A stretch of DNA of 64,000 nucleotides from Durusdinium trenchii (GCA_963970005.1 CAXAMN010021740.1:193253-257252); one strand, 5' to 3'; numbered from the stretch's first letter, positions 1-12,083 are shown. Made by a program: numbers and translations. Notes: generated from the letters alone by a model not told the origin.

Positions 1-2269
1 AAGACATAGCCTAGCCTAGCTGCTATTGGGCCGGATATATAATATATGCATGTATATATATCATGAGAACCGTTTTTTTCCATAAAACCAAAAACAAGCT
101 GTACTCTATCCTCATCCACTATGATGTCACAGTGTCGTTCACAACTTGAAAGCAAGGGTGCACCTCTTCCTTCGACAGACTCCCCTGTGCACTTTGTAGA
201 ACAGTTGGACTTCCAACTAATCCAAGAGTAGAACACAAAATGACCATGACCGTCCCAGAAAGAATGTCCCCTACAGTACAATATCGACCAAGGGTAAACT
301 TTTACACGCATAGCTGTCTGACTCCAGACTCCAATCAATGCATTAATGTCTGATAATCAGAAGAAAACCATTCTGCATCATTCTGCCCATTGTAATCCCA
401 ATATATCCACTCATCACCCACCGGTAGGACTCTCCGCTTCATTCTCCGCTTCTCCGGTTGGTTCTCATCTTCTCTCGCCTGCCCAGGTGGCGAGAATCTC
501 GCGCAGCTCCCTCACCGTGGCCGTCGCAGGCAGCAGTCGCTCGAAGTGACTGCAAGCGTCCTCCTGTCGCAACTCGACCCTTCGGCACCGCGCGATTCGG
601 CGGCGGGTGGGGACCCTGTGGTTTGGGGGGTCAAACGATAGGTGAAGCCTTGGTGTGCACTCAATTAATACTAGTACGAGCAGGTGTTTTGACACCTTCG
701 CACCATCCAACAAATGTTTGGAAATACCTGCACCAAACGCACCTGCACTGCTCTTTGTAGCCTCCTGGGCTGCTAGCAAAACCTGCAAAAGGGCCTTTGT
801 GGGGCCGTGATACTTTGGGCACACGGAAATCGCTATCAGCCATCAGCACTTGCGACTGGGCTGTTTAGGCTCGCTCCAGCTGCGCTCTCCTCCGGCTGCT
901 CAAAGCCATCACCAAAGGTGACACGGATGGCCATGGGACGGCCGTGACTGAGGACAACGAGGGGTCCAATGATATCTCTCTATACCGTTTGAGCACCATC
1001 CACGACCTGGAACCATGTGAAGCGGATTATCTATATCTATAAGTACTTGAGGGTCCAATACTGGAAGACCAAACATGTTCCTTTTGAACTCCTTGAGCCT
1101 AGGATTTGTCAATACTTCCTAAGGCCTTCTGGTCTTGCGTGATATGCTGGGCCTTCAGGTGACTCTGGATGACATCCATCAAGGCCATGATCGTCTCATC
1201 ATCTTGAGTCCACAAAGCCACAAATGCCCACAGATTTGGTAAAGCCACCATCCTGAAACTTTCAACAAAACATATAACATATCTGCAACTACAAGGAAAT
1301 TACCCAACAACAACAACAACAAAAGTTAAAGCAATCTGTTGCGTCAGTGATTGTGGTGCACTGGTGAAGCTATCTCTGAGATCCCGAGCAGGTCGGCGGA
1401 GCTGTCCATGGTCGAGTACTTTTGCCTGGAACTCTTGAGCTCTAATAATCTAATACTCTTGACTCTTAACGGTTTTAAGTTGTCCTTTGTGAATACAAGA
1501 CCCAGTGACAAAAGTGACCTGACCAAAGTTTTACCTAGATTTGATAAGTCCCTCTGCAGATGTGGATCTCATTTCAAAACATCCAAACAAAATGCTTGAT
1601 CGTGCGATGTCAGGAGTCGCCAATTCATTGGCGACTCCTGATGAGCCAGCTACGATCGTCATGGTGCGACTTCACCCCATCTACCAGTAGAGTATATATA
1701 TATATATACATATCCCAACTATAACTGTATCTGTATTTACCCGAAGCAGAACAGTCTATTAGTATAAAAGTGTCAAACCCCACCTCAAATCCAAGTGTGA
1801 TCAAGTATGTGTGTGTGTGTGTTAAAGTGTAAACCACACCCTCAACGAAGTGGACTTTAGAATCATATACCGCCTTTGAACCTGATTGCTTCGACGGTGT
1901 TGCTTGCTGCTGTATTTGTCAGATAAGCATTGCTCAACGATCTGTGCTTCGTGACAACCCTCTTTGCATCGTCTCTTGCTCTCTTGCGGAAAAGACATGT
2001 GTGCTAAAGCGATGATCTTGGACTTAAACACGTGCAAAGTTCAACTGAGAGAAATCAGAATCCCAAGATTCTGGCATAGCTTCTTGGAGCTTTTTGACCT
2101 CACAGTCACAGTGGTGTCTTCAGAGGTCTGAGGAACAAGCCTGGCAGTTCTGAACGTTTTCGCAGTGGACCCTTTGAGGCTTTGAGGCCCATGCGAGGGA
2201 AACGATTTGCTCGAAGGCCACTCCATTATCCTCGTGCGAAGATCGAAGGAGAGGGTGTGTATGTACATG
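1..2269. other. Gene-poor stretch
   Basis: Short AT, CAA and TG repeats and one 15-bp hairpin (1610-1641). Several short ORFs overlap on both strands without splice support. A GC-rich patch at 430-620 might hold an exon, but no frame stands out. Confidence 0.5.
1610..1641. repeat. Perfect 15-bp inverted repeat with 2-nt spacer
   Basis: TCAGGAGTCGCCAAT, then TC, then its exact reverse complement. A weaker outer pair (GATCGT and ACGATC) flanks it. Confidence 0.92.
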
Positions 2270-2524
2270 TCAGGGCCAAGGGAGGAAAAGTATTTGGAAA
2301 CTGGTCCCCCCTAGTCCATCCAGGAGAATCATAAACAAGTCATTCAGGGCAAAAAAACCCTGTCTGTGTACACCCAAAGACGTAGTCTCCAAACCCAAAA
2401 CTGCGAAACAAACCGTTCGCCTTTCTGATGGAATGGTTCGCCTCCAAATCCTTCGGCTGACGGCCTCGTTGCTTTCCACCGAAGAGACGAACCGGTCTTG
2501 CCATTGTTTGCAGAAGAGACTCAC

Positions 2525-2593
2525 CCGTGGTTTCAGAGCTCTTCGTTGGCCTTGTTTCACTTCTTTCAGCTTTCCCATGCTGTCCCTGCTCAC
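2525..2593 (-). CDS. Possible first exon of an unidentified gene
   Basis: ATG-led 23 codons (MSRDSMGKLKEVKQGQRR), lysine-rich, ending at a strong GTGAGTC donor. An inner ATG lies at 2578. No downstream partner found. The same frame stays open past the donor, so an unspliced reading is possible. Confidence 0.28.
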
Positions 2594-3366
2594 TTGTTTA
2601 CCTGTTTAACATTTCATTTGTGTTCGATATACCTTTTGCAAGAACTAATGCCTTTCTGTGCATGTATATTCGATTTCACCCGTAGAAGCATGGTTTGGAA
2701 AGGCCCCTGAATCCCAATATTACTGAATCAGCTGCGTCAACCATGCTGATCCTAAAGTGGCTCCAACTCCAAATGGCGAGATCCTCAGCCAATGGGTCTT
2801 TCAAAATTCCTGAGCATGTTTGGGGACCCCCCTTCTTACTCATGATTTTGGATGTGTTTCTGAAGACCCCCCGAAGCATCAGGTTTCATCTGCTTTCCCC
2901 TTTGGGACACCAAACAAATTCTACTTTTAAAAGACTCCCCAACTAGCACTCGCACTCTGCCAACTATTTGTAGTGACCTCAACATCACTCAGCATGGCAA
3001 AGCCCAAAAATGCCAAGGCGATCTATAGCTATCTTAATTGAAGAGACTTGCACCGTGGGACGTCACACACTTCCCGACCATGGCGGCGATGGCTCCTCGG
3101 TGAGCAAAGGCCGATTCACCTGCCGTAGCCTCAGTGAACATTTGGGAAGATGGTAGTCATGTGGCTGGTAGTCATGTGACAGCCATCCCTCATCATGGTA
3201 TTTAGATGTAGTTGGGGTGGAAAGAGCTGCTTGTAATGACTGACAGCTGCTTGTGCTTGCCAAAGTCTGGGACCATAGTCTTTACCAGGACCCCCCCCTA
3301 GAACCTAGAACTGTGAAAAGTATTGGGCTGAAGAGATGCTGTCTGCAACGGTTGATGAAACACACA

Positions 3367-3420
3367 CACACAAATACACAAGCAAGCAAGCAAGCAAGGC
3401 AGGCAAGCAAGCAAACAAAC
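3367..3420. repeat. CA then AAGC microsatellite
   Basis: Short CA run followed by about nine AAGC/AGGC/AAAC units. Confidence 0.85.
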
Positions 3421-3741
3421 ATCTGAGGAATGGAGGTCGAACAAATCAAATCGGTTCAAATCATCGAGACCCATGTTGGTCCGACGTTCCACATTGAAGA
3501 GACTTTCAAAGGGACGGCCCTCCACGTGGAAAAGGCCAGGCCAAACGAGGTCCGATCATGAAAGGAGGGTACTTACCAGACACATAGCAGGCCCGAGTAG
3601 CTGGCGTTGCGGCGTTAAGCCGTTGAGACTGGCTCCGAAATTGAAAAAGCAACCAGCAGTCAGTCTAATGAAATGAGTTCTTGAGGGAAGAACTCCCATG
3701 TCAAGAACATCTGAGTTCTTTGATCCTCCCAACTGGTCGAC

Positions 3742-3917
3742 CTTCCCTTCCGTCTCTCATCCCCTGAGGCTTCCAGCTTCTCAGCTATCCTCGCAGGGTC
3801 TGTGCTGGCTCGCAGCCGTTTCATCGCAACCTGCGCGCTTCGCAACGACGATCCCCTCGACGATCCCGTCGCCGCGATGAGACGGTCGGTGCCTTGCGGT
3901 GGAACAGCTTGCCAGTG
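3742..3917 (-). CDS. Unidentified exon, possibly of the CEP19-like gene
   Basis: GC-rich coding-like stretch (SAQVAMKRLRASTDPARIAEKLEASG in pieces) ending at an AAG|GTCGAC donor. Predicted helical and charged. Same strand as the CEP19-like exon 230 bp away. Frame linkage was not established. Confidence 0.3.
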
Positions 3918-4147
3918 CTGACCTGACCGGCCAGAGTCAGAAGGATGTAAGAAGGATGTGGATGAGAAGGATGTGACAGGATGTGGATGATCTTCTAGTA
4001 TCGACGCTGGGTTACTTTTCTCGCAGCCTGTCATAGTGTCAGAGGTCTCTGCGTTCTGTCACCTAGGAGTGGATCATGAAACCTCGTCTCGTCATAGAGC
4101 TCGAACTCCGATGACATGCTCTGCCGTAAAAACGTCTGAATGTTTAC

Positions 4148-4253
4148 CACGATGTTCTTGCAATTCGGCCCTCGAGTTTGCGGCGCCCGCCTCAAGGTAT
4201 TCGAGGATGATGGCTGGCGGATCATAATTGAGGCCAAACCGCCTGGGGCACAC
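4148..4253 (-). CDS. CEP19: CEP19-like exon (centrosomal/ciliary protein)
   Basis: The 106-bp exon begins after an AG acceptor (GAAAG|GTGTGCC) and ends at a GTAAAC donor, giving 35 codons. Its core, FGLNYDPPAIILEYLEAG, matches the N-terminal motif of CEP19 proteins (GIRFQPPAIILIYE in human), which act at the mother centriole and in ciliogenesis. Upstream, an ATG-led stretch (MPKDTCRK) may belong to the previous exon. Downstream, the open frame 3742-3917 could be a later exon. Only this exon is a confident family match; the rest of the gene was not assembled. Confidence 0.5.
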
Positions 4254-5080
4254 CTTTCGGCAGGTGTCTTTCGGCATTCATATGATGTTTGGCTTAGCAA
4301 CGACTGTCAACAAGTGCAGTAAGTGTTGAAGTCCTGATGCTCACCGACTCACCGGTGGCCATATTTCACTTTAGCGTCAAAAACTATGGAAGATACGGAG
4401 AACAAAACTGTCAACATTGTGGACCGTGGACGTCATGTGGAGATGTTTGTGGACACAGGTGGACAAGGGACGTAGGAATATACACATTCCATCATCTTCG
4501 GTTCCTCCTTCTCCTCCTGTTCCTCACAGGGCCAAATATGCCACGATATCACTGTTTTCGTCATGTCCCTTCTTTCGTCATGTCCCTTCCGTTGACACGC
4601 CTCCCCCCGGCCCCAGCTCTGGCACTGACATGGCACTTGATCTGCACAGCTTCAGATCCGATACACACATCATGTTTAACCAATCCAGCACGCCCTGTCA
4701 ACCTGCCAAGAAGGTCGGGTTGTGATCAAAAACTTGCAAACTAGCGGTGGACTGTGACTACTACAATTTACAACAAACTTAATGATGCACCGTGGGCAAG
4801 TGAGTTCTGAGAGTCTCACCCAGATATCCCCCCCAACTCCTTTAGAGTAACCGGCAAGGCAGTCTTTTCAGGCAGCGAAGCGTAGCGTAGCTGTCCAGCC
4901 CCTTGCAACACGCTGCTCAGGCGACAAAAAAGATCGCCCGTTCACATGCCTCACTACCTCAATGGACAGCACCCAAGTTCTCCAAGGACTGGCGCGGAAA
5001 TTGTTTGAGGGAAAACGGGAAGGGTGTTTTGATGAGGAACGGGAAGAACCACCGCTCCAATGTGGGATTGTGTGTGTCAA

Positions 5081-8040
5081 ATGTGAACATCACCATCACC
5101 ATTTGTGGTTATATATATAATATTTTATACAGACATCTAAGAATCTGGGTTTCCAACGGCCTAGTCCACCGGAGTTGAGACGGATCACTGCCAAAGGTTT
5201 TTCGTTCGTTCTCAATTTCATTTGCTGCCCTCCTTGGCATGCGTAGTCTTTGTCAAAGCGCAGTACTGACAAATGACGATGATGCAGCTTCCTGCTCGAG
5301 CTTTTCAGCTCTCGCTTCTTGCTCCTCAACCTCATCTTTCGCATCGCAGTATCATACCAGCTATACATCTTCCCGATAGTAAAGCTTGTCCTCCTCTGCA
5401 TGTTCCACCTCTTCTTCACGCTCTCAGATATGGCTAGTCGCGGGCAAAGCTGATCCTCTATTGACGTTATCCTTGAAGTCTTGATCACGCTCTTTCTCGG
5501 TTTCTCCATACTACTCTATACTTCTGTCTGGTCCGACGGCTTCGCGGATGGCTTCTCAATGATTTGATGTGGCCAAGCGTCTCATAGTTGACATTCTCGC
5601 GTTGCCGTTGTCTCATTGGATCATCGGTGGGTGCCTCTATATTGCCGACCAGGGGCGCGGCAACCCCTTCCCCTGAGACGATTGAGCCGGTTGGCAGTCA
5701 TAACAGTGGCGTCATTTGAGCTAGCAGCACCGCCGGTCATTCCTGACTCCGGAGTTGACTGTGAGCTCCTCCTGGTGCTGCAAAGGAAAAGGGCTCGCTT
5801 GCATTCCCAGAGCTTGACATTGCAGGTCGATGTGGATGTGGTGTCCACGTAGCTCGTAATTAGCGAGAATGCTACGGCTGATAACCTGAGAGTGGGTGTT
5901 AGTCAAAATATCCAACAATGATTGTAATGACCACCTCAAAGTTCCATGTAGCAGTCTGCGTGCTTGTTTTCCCGCTAGCATGGGCTTGAGCCGAAAGTCG
6001 TTTGGCAGTCGTAGTATACACAGCTGATCACAACTGTACATATGTACATGTGTGCTATTGCTGCACTTATGTTGACACTTCTTGCGCACACTTCGACACT
6101 GGTGCGGTGAGACCACTGCCTGTTCCTTGTCCGACTGAGTTCCGAACGGCATATTGGCGACCTTGCTCATCTCCTTGGTTCACAGCTCTCACCCACGCGT
6201 TTTCCAAATCCCAACAGCCGCTGCTCCTCACAAACATGAGAGAACCCAACGTGGCAAAACAGGTTTGCAGTTCCAACGCCCTCAGAAACACTTGTTTCGG
6301 GGTAAAGAGCTGTGGCCCATCTTAGATCTTACGAGTACTTCTCTCCAAGCGCGTCCCCACATCTCCCAAAGATCAACTGGTTCACGTCACATGGAGCTAT
6401 CAAAAAGCTCAAACTTGACTAGCCACTGGTTTCCAACTAATAGCAGTAACTGGATCAGCCAAACAAGATCCAACATACGAGTAGAATGACAGGTATTGAA
6501 AATTTAACTACATCTCTATATATCATACGCTGTTGCCATCTCTTTGCCTTTCATGACTCACCATTGCTCACCAGCAAAATCAACCTCGACCGCCACGGCG
6601 AGAGAGTTGGTGCGTCCCAGTGGCGCTGATCCAACTGGAAGGTCCCATACTTGGCGTGAGCCTCCTGGGCAAGGCGAAGGTCTGAAGAAACGTAAGAATC
6701 GAACGAGTGAGGTTTGCGGTTTTCGAACAGTGCCTTAATGTGTGGCTTGCCGAGATCATTGAGTTTGTGCCATCTACTCCGAACTTGGTGTATATCAAAG
6801 GGACAGGTTCAGCAGTTTAAAGGAGACTTCCATGGAAGATCTGGGGTGAGATAAAACAAGTCTGGGCATCACCTCCCTTGCCGAGATGCTGAGACAGATC
6901 GGATGAAAAAGAGTCTCTATCTTCAATTCCCACCATCTTCAAATTCTCCAAATTTCTGAGTCAAGTCCCATCAGGTGTAAGTTTGTTTCAATAACCACTG
7001 ATGGATTTTGGAGTCCTCATACAAAACATGAGGGCTCACCACAAGCATTTACATCACCGTAGCATCTCTTCGTGCATGCGAGGCGCCATTCCTTGGATGC
7101 ATCAACGCTTGCTGCGTGATGCATGGAGGAAGACTGGAAAACGGGTGGTTCGACTCTGGGGTCTAACCAAGGCATCCAGTAACTAGCTGTTTGGGCAAAG
7201 AACTGTCAAACACCATTCACACCGTGGCATGTTACGCCCTACTGGCTTGTGCAGGATGGCGCCTCATTTGCGCACACATAATTCCCCTCAAATCCGCACA
7301 CAGACTTTTGTTATATATTTAATTCAAATGCGCACACATGATTCGCCTCATCTGCGCACACATCGATTACATTCCTCTTTAAACAGCCCATGTTACCCCA
7401 AACTCAAATGCGCACANNNNNNNNNNNNNNNNNNNNNNNNNNNNNNNNNNNNNNNNNNNNNNNNNNNNNNNNNNNNNNNNNNNNNNNNNNNNNNNNNNNN
7501 NNNNNNNNNNNNNNNNNNNNNNNNNNNNNNNNNNNNNNNNNNNNNNNNNNNNNNNNNNNNNNNNNNNNNNNNNNNNNNNNNNNNNNNNNNNNNNNNNNNN
7601 NNNNNNNNNNNNNNNNNNNNNNNNNNNNNNNNNNNNNNNNNNNNNNNNNNNNNNNNNNNNNNNNNNNNNNNNNNNNNNNNNNNNNNNNNNNNNNNNNNNN
7701 NNNNNNNNNNNNNNNNNNNNNNNNNNNNNNNNNNNNNNNNNNNNNNNNNNNNNNNNNNNNNNNNNNNNNNNNNNNNNNNNNNNNNNNNNNNNNNNNNNNN
7801 NNNNNNNNNNNNNNNNTTTGCTCATTGCTTCCACAGGTTCACGTCACACAGACGCTCTGCGTTCTTCATTCTTTCATGTCAACTAAAGATTTCACATCGT
7901 TTTGTCAGCTAAAGTTGCATGCGCGCATGTCGTGACAGCTCCCAACAAGACTACAAACAGCGAAGCACCAGCCCGCCAGTCTTTTCCCTTGCTTGCTCTT
8001 CGTCTTCAGTCCGGGCGTGCGACCCGGGATCCTCAATACT
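5081..8040. other. Gene-poor stretch with a decayed coding patch
   Basis: At 5230-5500 (minus) pieces such as DAKDEVEEQEARAEKLEQEA appear but are interrupted by stops, so it looks like a broken coiled-coil exon or pseudogene. The rest holds no supported exon and ends in the GCGCACA repeat and gap. Confidence 0.4.
7256..7816. repeat. GCGCACACAT interspersed repeat running into a 400-N gap
   Basis: Five copies of TGCGCACA or TCCGCACA spaced 20-60 bp, the last one directly at the gap (7417-7816, all N). The gap is probably an unresolved part of the same repeat. ORFs that cross it are artefacts. Confidence 0.8.
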
Positions 8041-8098
8041 CATTCATTCATTCATTCATTCATTCATTCATGCATGCATGCATGCATTCATTCATTTT
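8041..8098. repeat. ATTC/ATGC tetranucleotide microsatellite
   Basis: ATTC repeats interrupted by ATGC repeats. Confidence 0.9.
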
Positions 8099-8100
8099 TT

Positions 8101-8225
8101 CAGCTGTGTAAGCCGCGTGTACAGCCGAGGAAGCCGCGTTCACATCCGAGTTTCGCGTGCAGAAACGAGATCAATTCTCCGCGTGTACATTCGAGGGAAA
8201 TTCCGCGTGTACAGACGAGGCCCCT
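8101..8225. repeat. Degenerate minisatellite based on CCGCGTGTACA
   Basis: Four to five imperfect units, each starting near CGCGTGTACA or CGCGTTCACA followed by a CGAG-type tail. Confidence 0.6.
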
Positions 8226-8704
8226 TGTGCACCCGGTCGCAGAAAAAGCCACGAGAAGATTCCATCCAAATCACCCAGATTGGCTGATTGGCAAATCACT
8301 GTTCAACATCTCAAGAGGCTTCGTCTCAAACACATGCCCCAGGAGGAAATGTGACGCTATGAGAAATCTGTTGGTTGCCAGGATTTCCACTTTGAGTTGA
8401 GATCCATGTGTTTTTTCAACTAACGGTCTAAATTACTGTAGCTGTTCCCGCACCAACCACCGATTAGCAAGCAAATAGCCCAATCGTCAAGATGTTGTTT
8501 TCGAGCTCCTCACACCCATCGCCGCTGACCACTAAAACGAAACAGTGGGTGGTATTGACCGTATGTGTCACATCATCTAACCAAGGCAAGCAAAGCCAGG
8601 CCAAAAGCTAAGCCAAACCAGCAAGCAAGCAATATCCCACCAACATCTAACCGACCTATCACCATATATCACTCCCCAAGAAAAAGGACAACCACATATC
8701 TCAC

Positions 8705-9047
8705 CTTTCCGTTGATCCAAGTCACCATGTTGGATGATGTCCTCCCGTTGTGCGATGCCCACCGTCTCCTCGATGAAGTCCCCCTTCTGCACCAAGGAGC
8801 CTCGCTGTTTCGCGCGCACCGCGGGTTCCACGGCTCGGATCACCAGCACCCATGAACCAAACTGAATGGAGCACCAATGATTGAAGAACCCAAACACCGG
8901 AACACGGTGCCTGGTCAAGGCGATCCCCGGTCCACCGACACGACGAAGAACCGCGCCTGGTCCAAGAAGAATGTCTCGATAATACGCCGTCCTGCAGATG
9001 TGAGGCTTGTCGTAGAAAAAGATCAAGGGCCTTGGGACGAAAAAAGA
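8705..9047 (-). CDS. Unidentified 114-codon exon
   Basis: Starts after CAGCCAG and ends at a strong AAAG|GTGAGA donor; 343 bp at phase 0. Begins SFFVPRPLIFFYDKPHICR, continues PGIALTRHRVPVFGFFNHW, and ends QKGDFIEETVGIAQREDII. Third positions are GC-rich, which supports this frame over the overlapping ones. One segment (IQFGSWVLVIRAV) is moderately hydrophobic. No family recognised. May in fact be two fused exons. Confidence 0.5.
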
Positions 9048-9833
9048 CTGGCTGAACACGAAAGTCCACGGAGAAATGAACAGACCTGCATTTCCAAGTA
9101 GTTACAGTACATATAATTACATGGGAATAGTAGGGCCCCGTAGGGCCAAAAGCCCAAAGCAGTGGTGTCTTAGGCTCACTAAAACTAGCTTCTTGATTCA
9201 CACAGCAGTTTGGTGAGAGGGTAGTCGTTCGTATGCATGCATATCTCCGGTCGAGCTATGTCGAGCTGCAACAGTGGAATTCCGTACTCCACACTGCGCG
9301 AGATGCTGACGCCAAACTTTGATCGAACCATGTGCTCATAGTTCATAGTAGAGACACCTGGGGAGTGTGCCGGTATCGGTGAATCACCTGTGACAGTCCG
9401 TGCGAACTGTGTACTGCAGATTACTGCAGTATGCAGATTCGAGAAGTGACTCAGTCACCGGTTGTTCCAGATTATTCAACAAACGCAGCAACGTTGGTGG
9501 ACGCCAATAAAAGTAATAGAAAGGACTTTGAGGTATGTTTAGGAACATTCAACCAAGAAACAAACGCTGATCAAAGTCGATTTTGGTGCTTTGCTGTGTT
9601 TCGACTGGCTGGCATGTACGGGGTACTTTGACCTAAAACGCAGCAACTCTGCAAACTCAGAACCCAAGTTAACACATCAAGACTATTAATGTAACAAAAA
9701 TCAATCCCAGACTTTCAACAGGCCAGACTTGTTCTAGGAATGAAAGTCTGGAAGTTCTCGATTGCTTTCCGGTCCGTTTCCAGTGTCCATAAATAAAGAT
9801 CCAATAACATAATATAAGATCCACTTGTTGCAG

Positions 9834-10012
9834 AAAGGGAGCTACTCAATCCGATATACTTGATCTCCGGGTGCTTAGACATCGTGCGAAGTACTTGGGG
9901 GAAGTCCACGGTGGCGATGAACTCTTGGTCATGCTGGACAACCAGTACCTGGCTCGTTCCGCCGACGCTGTGGCGATCCGGTCAGATCGAGATGCCTTGC
10001 CTGGCTCGATTT
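9834..10012 (+). CDS. Unidentified exon
   Basis: Follows a TTGTTGCAG acceptor. Reads ATQSDILDLRVLRHRAKYLG then GGDELLVMLDNQYLARSADA. A GT donor may cut it at about 9979 (ATCCG|GTCAG). Helix-rich. The opposite strand is also open, but its translation looks less natural. Confidence 0.4.
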
Positions 10013-10325
10013 TTGGATTGCCTGGCTGGCTTGTTACTTGATGCGTTGCCTGGCTCCGGTCATGGTCCCGGGAGACACCCCCCGATAGAAACCCGTGGCC
10101 AGTCCAGATCAGAGTGCGCGGATCGGACTCCCATCGCGTGGAACCACACACGCGATGATGTTCCGATGAGTTGCAGGTCCTGAATGGTCCTGATCGATCA
10201 GTGTGACATAGAAAAGCAGTACAGATTGGATCAGATTGGTTGGATTGTGGAATAGTTGTCATGACACTATTGTATCTCTTCATATCTCTTCCATTCCTTA
10301 AGGGCCCCGACCCCCCTGTGTTTAG

Positions 10326-11027
10326 CTAAGGTGCATAGTCGGTGTCCACTTCGGCCAACGCACTCTTGACCGCAAAGCCGAAGCCATGATGATCTGGCAG
10401 AACCAGAATCTGCGTGCGAAAATATGCAGATCGAACTGATTCTGCTCCAGTTGCACGCTCTTGCAGCTTCTGGATGTATTCGGAATATCGCTCGGCCTCC
10501 GCCACGCTGATCTTTCCAGCCTTGTGATTGGATTTGCCAGCAGAAATCTTGTAGCCATCACACACAATGATCCGCGGCACATGCGCCAGGCCCACGAGGT
10601 GCAAACTCAACAGCACCCTTTCCAGAAGATCGGTGCTTGGATTGGAACGAACTGGGCTTGTGGTGACAACCACTGAAATGTTGGCGCATTCAACTTGTGG
10701 CATCATTTCCGCTTCTCGCACGTCACAGTCAGCTAATGTCTCAAGTGTTGTGCGCGCTGCGGGCATCGCTGCTGCCGCCTCCACATCTTGCCAGAAGGTC
10801 TGATGCAATTTCAGATCTGCCCCCTCACATGCAGCCATCACGGCACGAAGTGAGGAAATGCCGGGAGGGTTACAAATCAAAAGCTCAGCCTGTTGGGTTT
10901 TTTCCATTTCTTGCTGCATACGCTTGGTATCCCCAGTGATGCCATTCACGGACAAAATGGTGCCTCCAATGTGAAGCCGTTTCCAGGGTTCATGAGCATT
11001 TGCACATAGGTCATTCCAATGTTGTAC
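10326..11027 (-). CDS. PDZ-like segment fused to a dinoflagellate-type domain, C-terminally short
   Basis: Opens after an AG acceptor (ACCAG|GTACAAC at 11027) and runs 233 codons to TAG. Residues 1-60 or so resemble the C-terminal half of a PDZ domain (GGTILSVNGITGDTKRM, then AELLICNPP). Residues 120-230 start ISVVVTTSPVRSNPSTDLL and continue VPRIIVCDGYKIS and HHGFGFAVKSAL. I remember this pattern from uncharacterised dinoflagellate proteins, and it looks like a nucleotide-sugar-binding (GT-A-like) fold, but that is a guess. The protein stops at TDYAP, where relatives as I recall them continue, so the 3' part is lost or in an unseen exon. Such a long uninterrupted exon is unusual in this window and may be a retroposed copy. 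Confidence 0.5.
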   Translation of the reverse strand, partial: VQHWNDLCANAHEPWKRLHIGGTILSVNGITGDTKRMQQEMEKTQQAELLICNPPGISSLRAVMAACEGADLKLHQTFWQDVEAAAAMPAARTTLETLADCDVREAEMMPQVECANISVVVTTSPVRSNPSTDLLERVLLSLHLVGLAHVPRIIVCDGYKISAGKSNHKAGKISVAEAERYSEYIQKLQERATGAESVRSAYFRTQILVLPDHHGFGFAVKSALAEVDTDYAP

Positions 11028-11187
11028 CTGGTGTCTTTCAACCAGCAGCAGGTTGTGCTGCAGCAACAAGCACAGCACTGATCGACTCTCCGCTGTTCCC
11101 AACGTTGGGAACCCCAAACAAGAAGCTTCTCCACCGTTGGCGTGACACAGGAGGCTGTCTCTGACTGTCCTTCCAACCCCTCTATAA

Positions 11188-11421
11188 CTATATTGTACAT
11201 GATTGTACCTTCCCCTCCCGTGACAACAGACATGCCCCACAGGTTTCAAATATCATCTTATGACCCATGAGGTCACCCAACAAGCATGTTCTTGCCGGTA
11301 TTTCAACCTTAACAAACACATACCCAGCTTCCCAACACCTTCCCTTTAGCTTCGGCGCTGGTCCATCTTCCAGCGCCATCACCACGAAACAGCCGTGGCC
11401 AGGCAAAGTGGCACACACCAC
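11188..11421 (-). CDS. Possible upstream exon of the PDZ-like gene
   Basis: Open frame with a coherent sequence (CATLPGHGCFVVMALEDG, KLKGRCWEAGYVFVKVE). It lies just upstream of the PDZ-like exon on the same strand. Splice ends were not fixed and no family is recognised. A second coherent stretch in another frame (SETASCVTPTVEKLL, about 11060-11170) may be the exon actually used. Confidence 0.3.
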   Translation of the reverse strand: MVCATLPGHGCFVVMALEDGPAPKLKGRCWEAGYVFVKVEIPARTCLLGDLMGHKMIFETCGACLLSREGKVQSCTI

Positions 11422-11707
11422 GCCAAAACGCTGGTGGAGCGCGTCTTTGCACCTGTGACCACTACCAGCTGTTGGGGGTCTGGGTTCTCAGGGTGGAAAT
11501 GGAGCTTTTGTGGTTCATTATGGGTTCATTGTGGTTCATTCATCTTCGTCCCCAGACATTCACCGGTGTCACCTGCATGGAGGAACTACACCAAACGAAC
11601 CGCGTTGGAGACACCGACTTCATGAACATGCGGCAGAACATCTCGTCCGGTGCGGAACGAGGAGTCAAAATGAGACAGCGCGGGCAACCCGGCCTGCTAC
11701 ACCGCGA

Positions 11708-11831
11708 CCAGCCGGCCGGCCGGCTGGCCAAATAGCGGCCGGCCGGCCGGCCGGCCAAGTAGTAGTAGTAGTAGTAGTAATAGTAGTAGACTAGTAGTAG
11801 TAGACTAGTAGTAGTAGTAGTAGTAGTAGTA
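11708..11831. repeat. GGCC array followed by AGT microsatellite (left of the LTR element)
   Basis: 11708-11759 is made of GGCCGG/CCGGCC steps that are palindromic and contain several GGCCGGCC sites. From about 11758 it changes into AGT triplets with some AAT and ACT variants up to the element. ORFs here (Pro-Ala-Gly-Arg or Val/Ser runs) are repeat translations. Confidence 0.9.
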
Positions 11832-12009
11832 TGTGAAACAGGAGTTCTCCTAGGTGCCTGCTCTTCCTGGTGTTAGGTAGGTTGAGGCTAGGCTGAAAGA
11901 GCCCGCCTTTTGGTTTTTGGCTCAAGGTGCAAAGCGCACGAAGCCTGACAGCCTCGACTGTGTGGCGAAAAGTCAAGCGGTGTTCTCGAGCCGACACGTC
12001 GCTTTCGCA
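11832..12009 (+). repeat. Left long terminal repeat, 178 bp
   Basis: TG...CA direct repeat, 177/178 identical to the right copy. It contains TTTTGGCTCAAG at 11915-11926, the 3' twelve bases of the dinoflagellate spliced leader, followed by GTGC. No clear TATA box. Joined on the left to an AGT microsatellite. Confidence 0.88.
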
Positions 12010-12083
12010 GTTGGGGGCTGTTCTGGGAAATCGGTGTCAAAGACCCCAGGATAAGCAGTCGAGGCCTCAGGCTCATTGCTGAG

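Noticed and set aside
5616-5852. Overlapping ORFs on both strands in a GC-rich patch
   Set aside because: No reading stands out and stops interrupt the best ones; possibly a decayed exon.
7229-7935. Long ORFs of 150-227 codons around the N gap
   Set aside because: Most residues are X from 400 N bases; the open frame is an artefact.
12010-12030. tRNA primer-binding site after the left LTR
   Set aside because: TGGGGGCTG could pair with a tRNA 3' end in CCA, but no specific tRNA was recognised and the match is too short.
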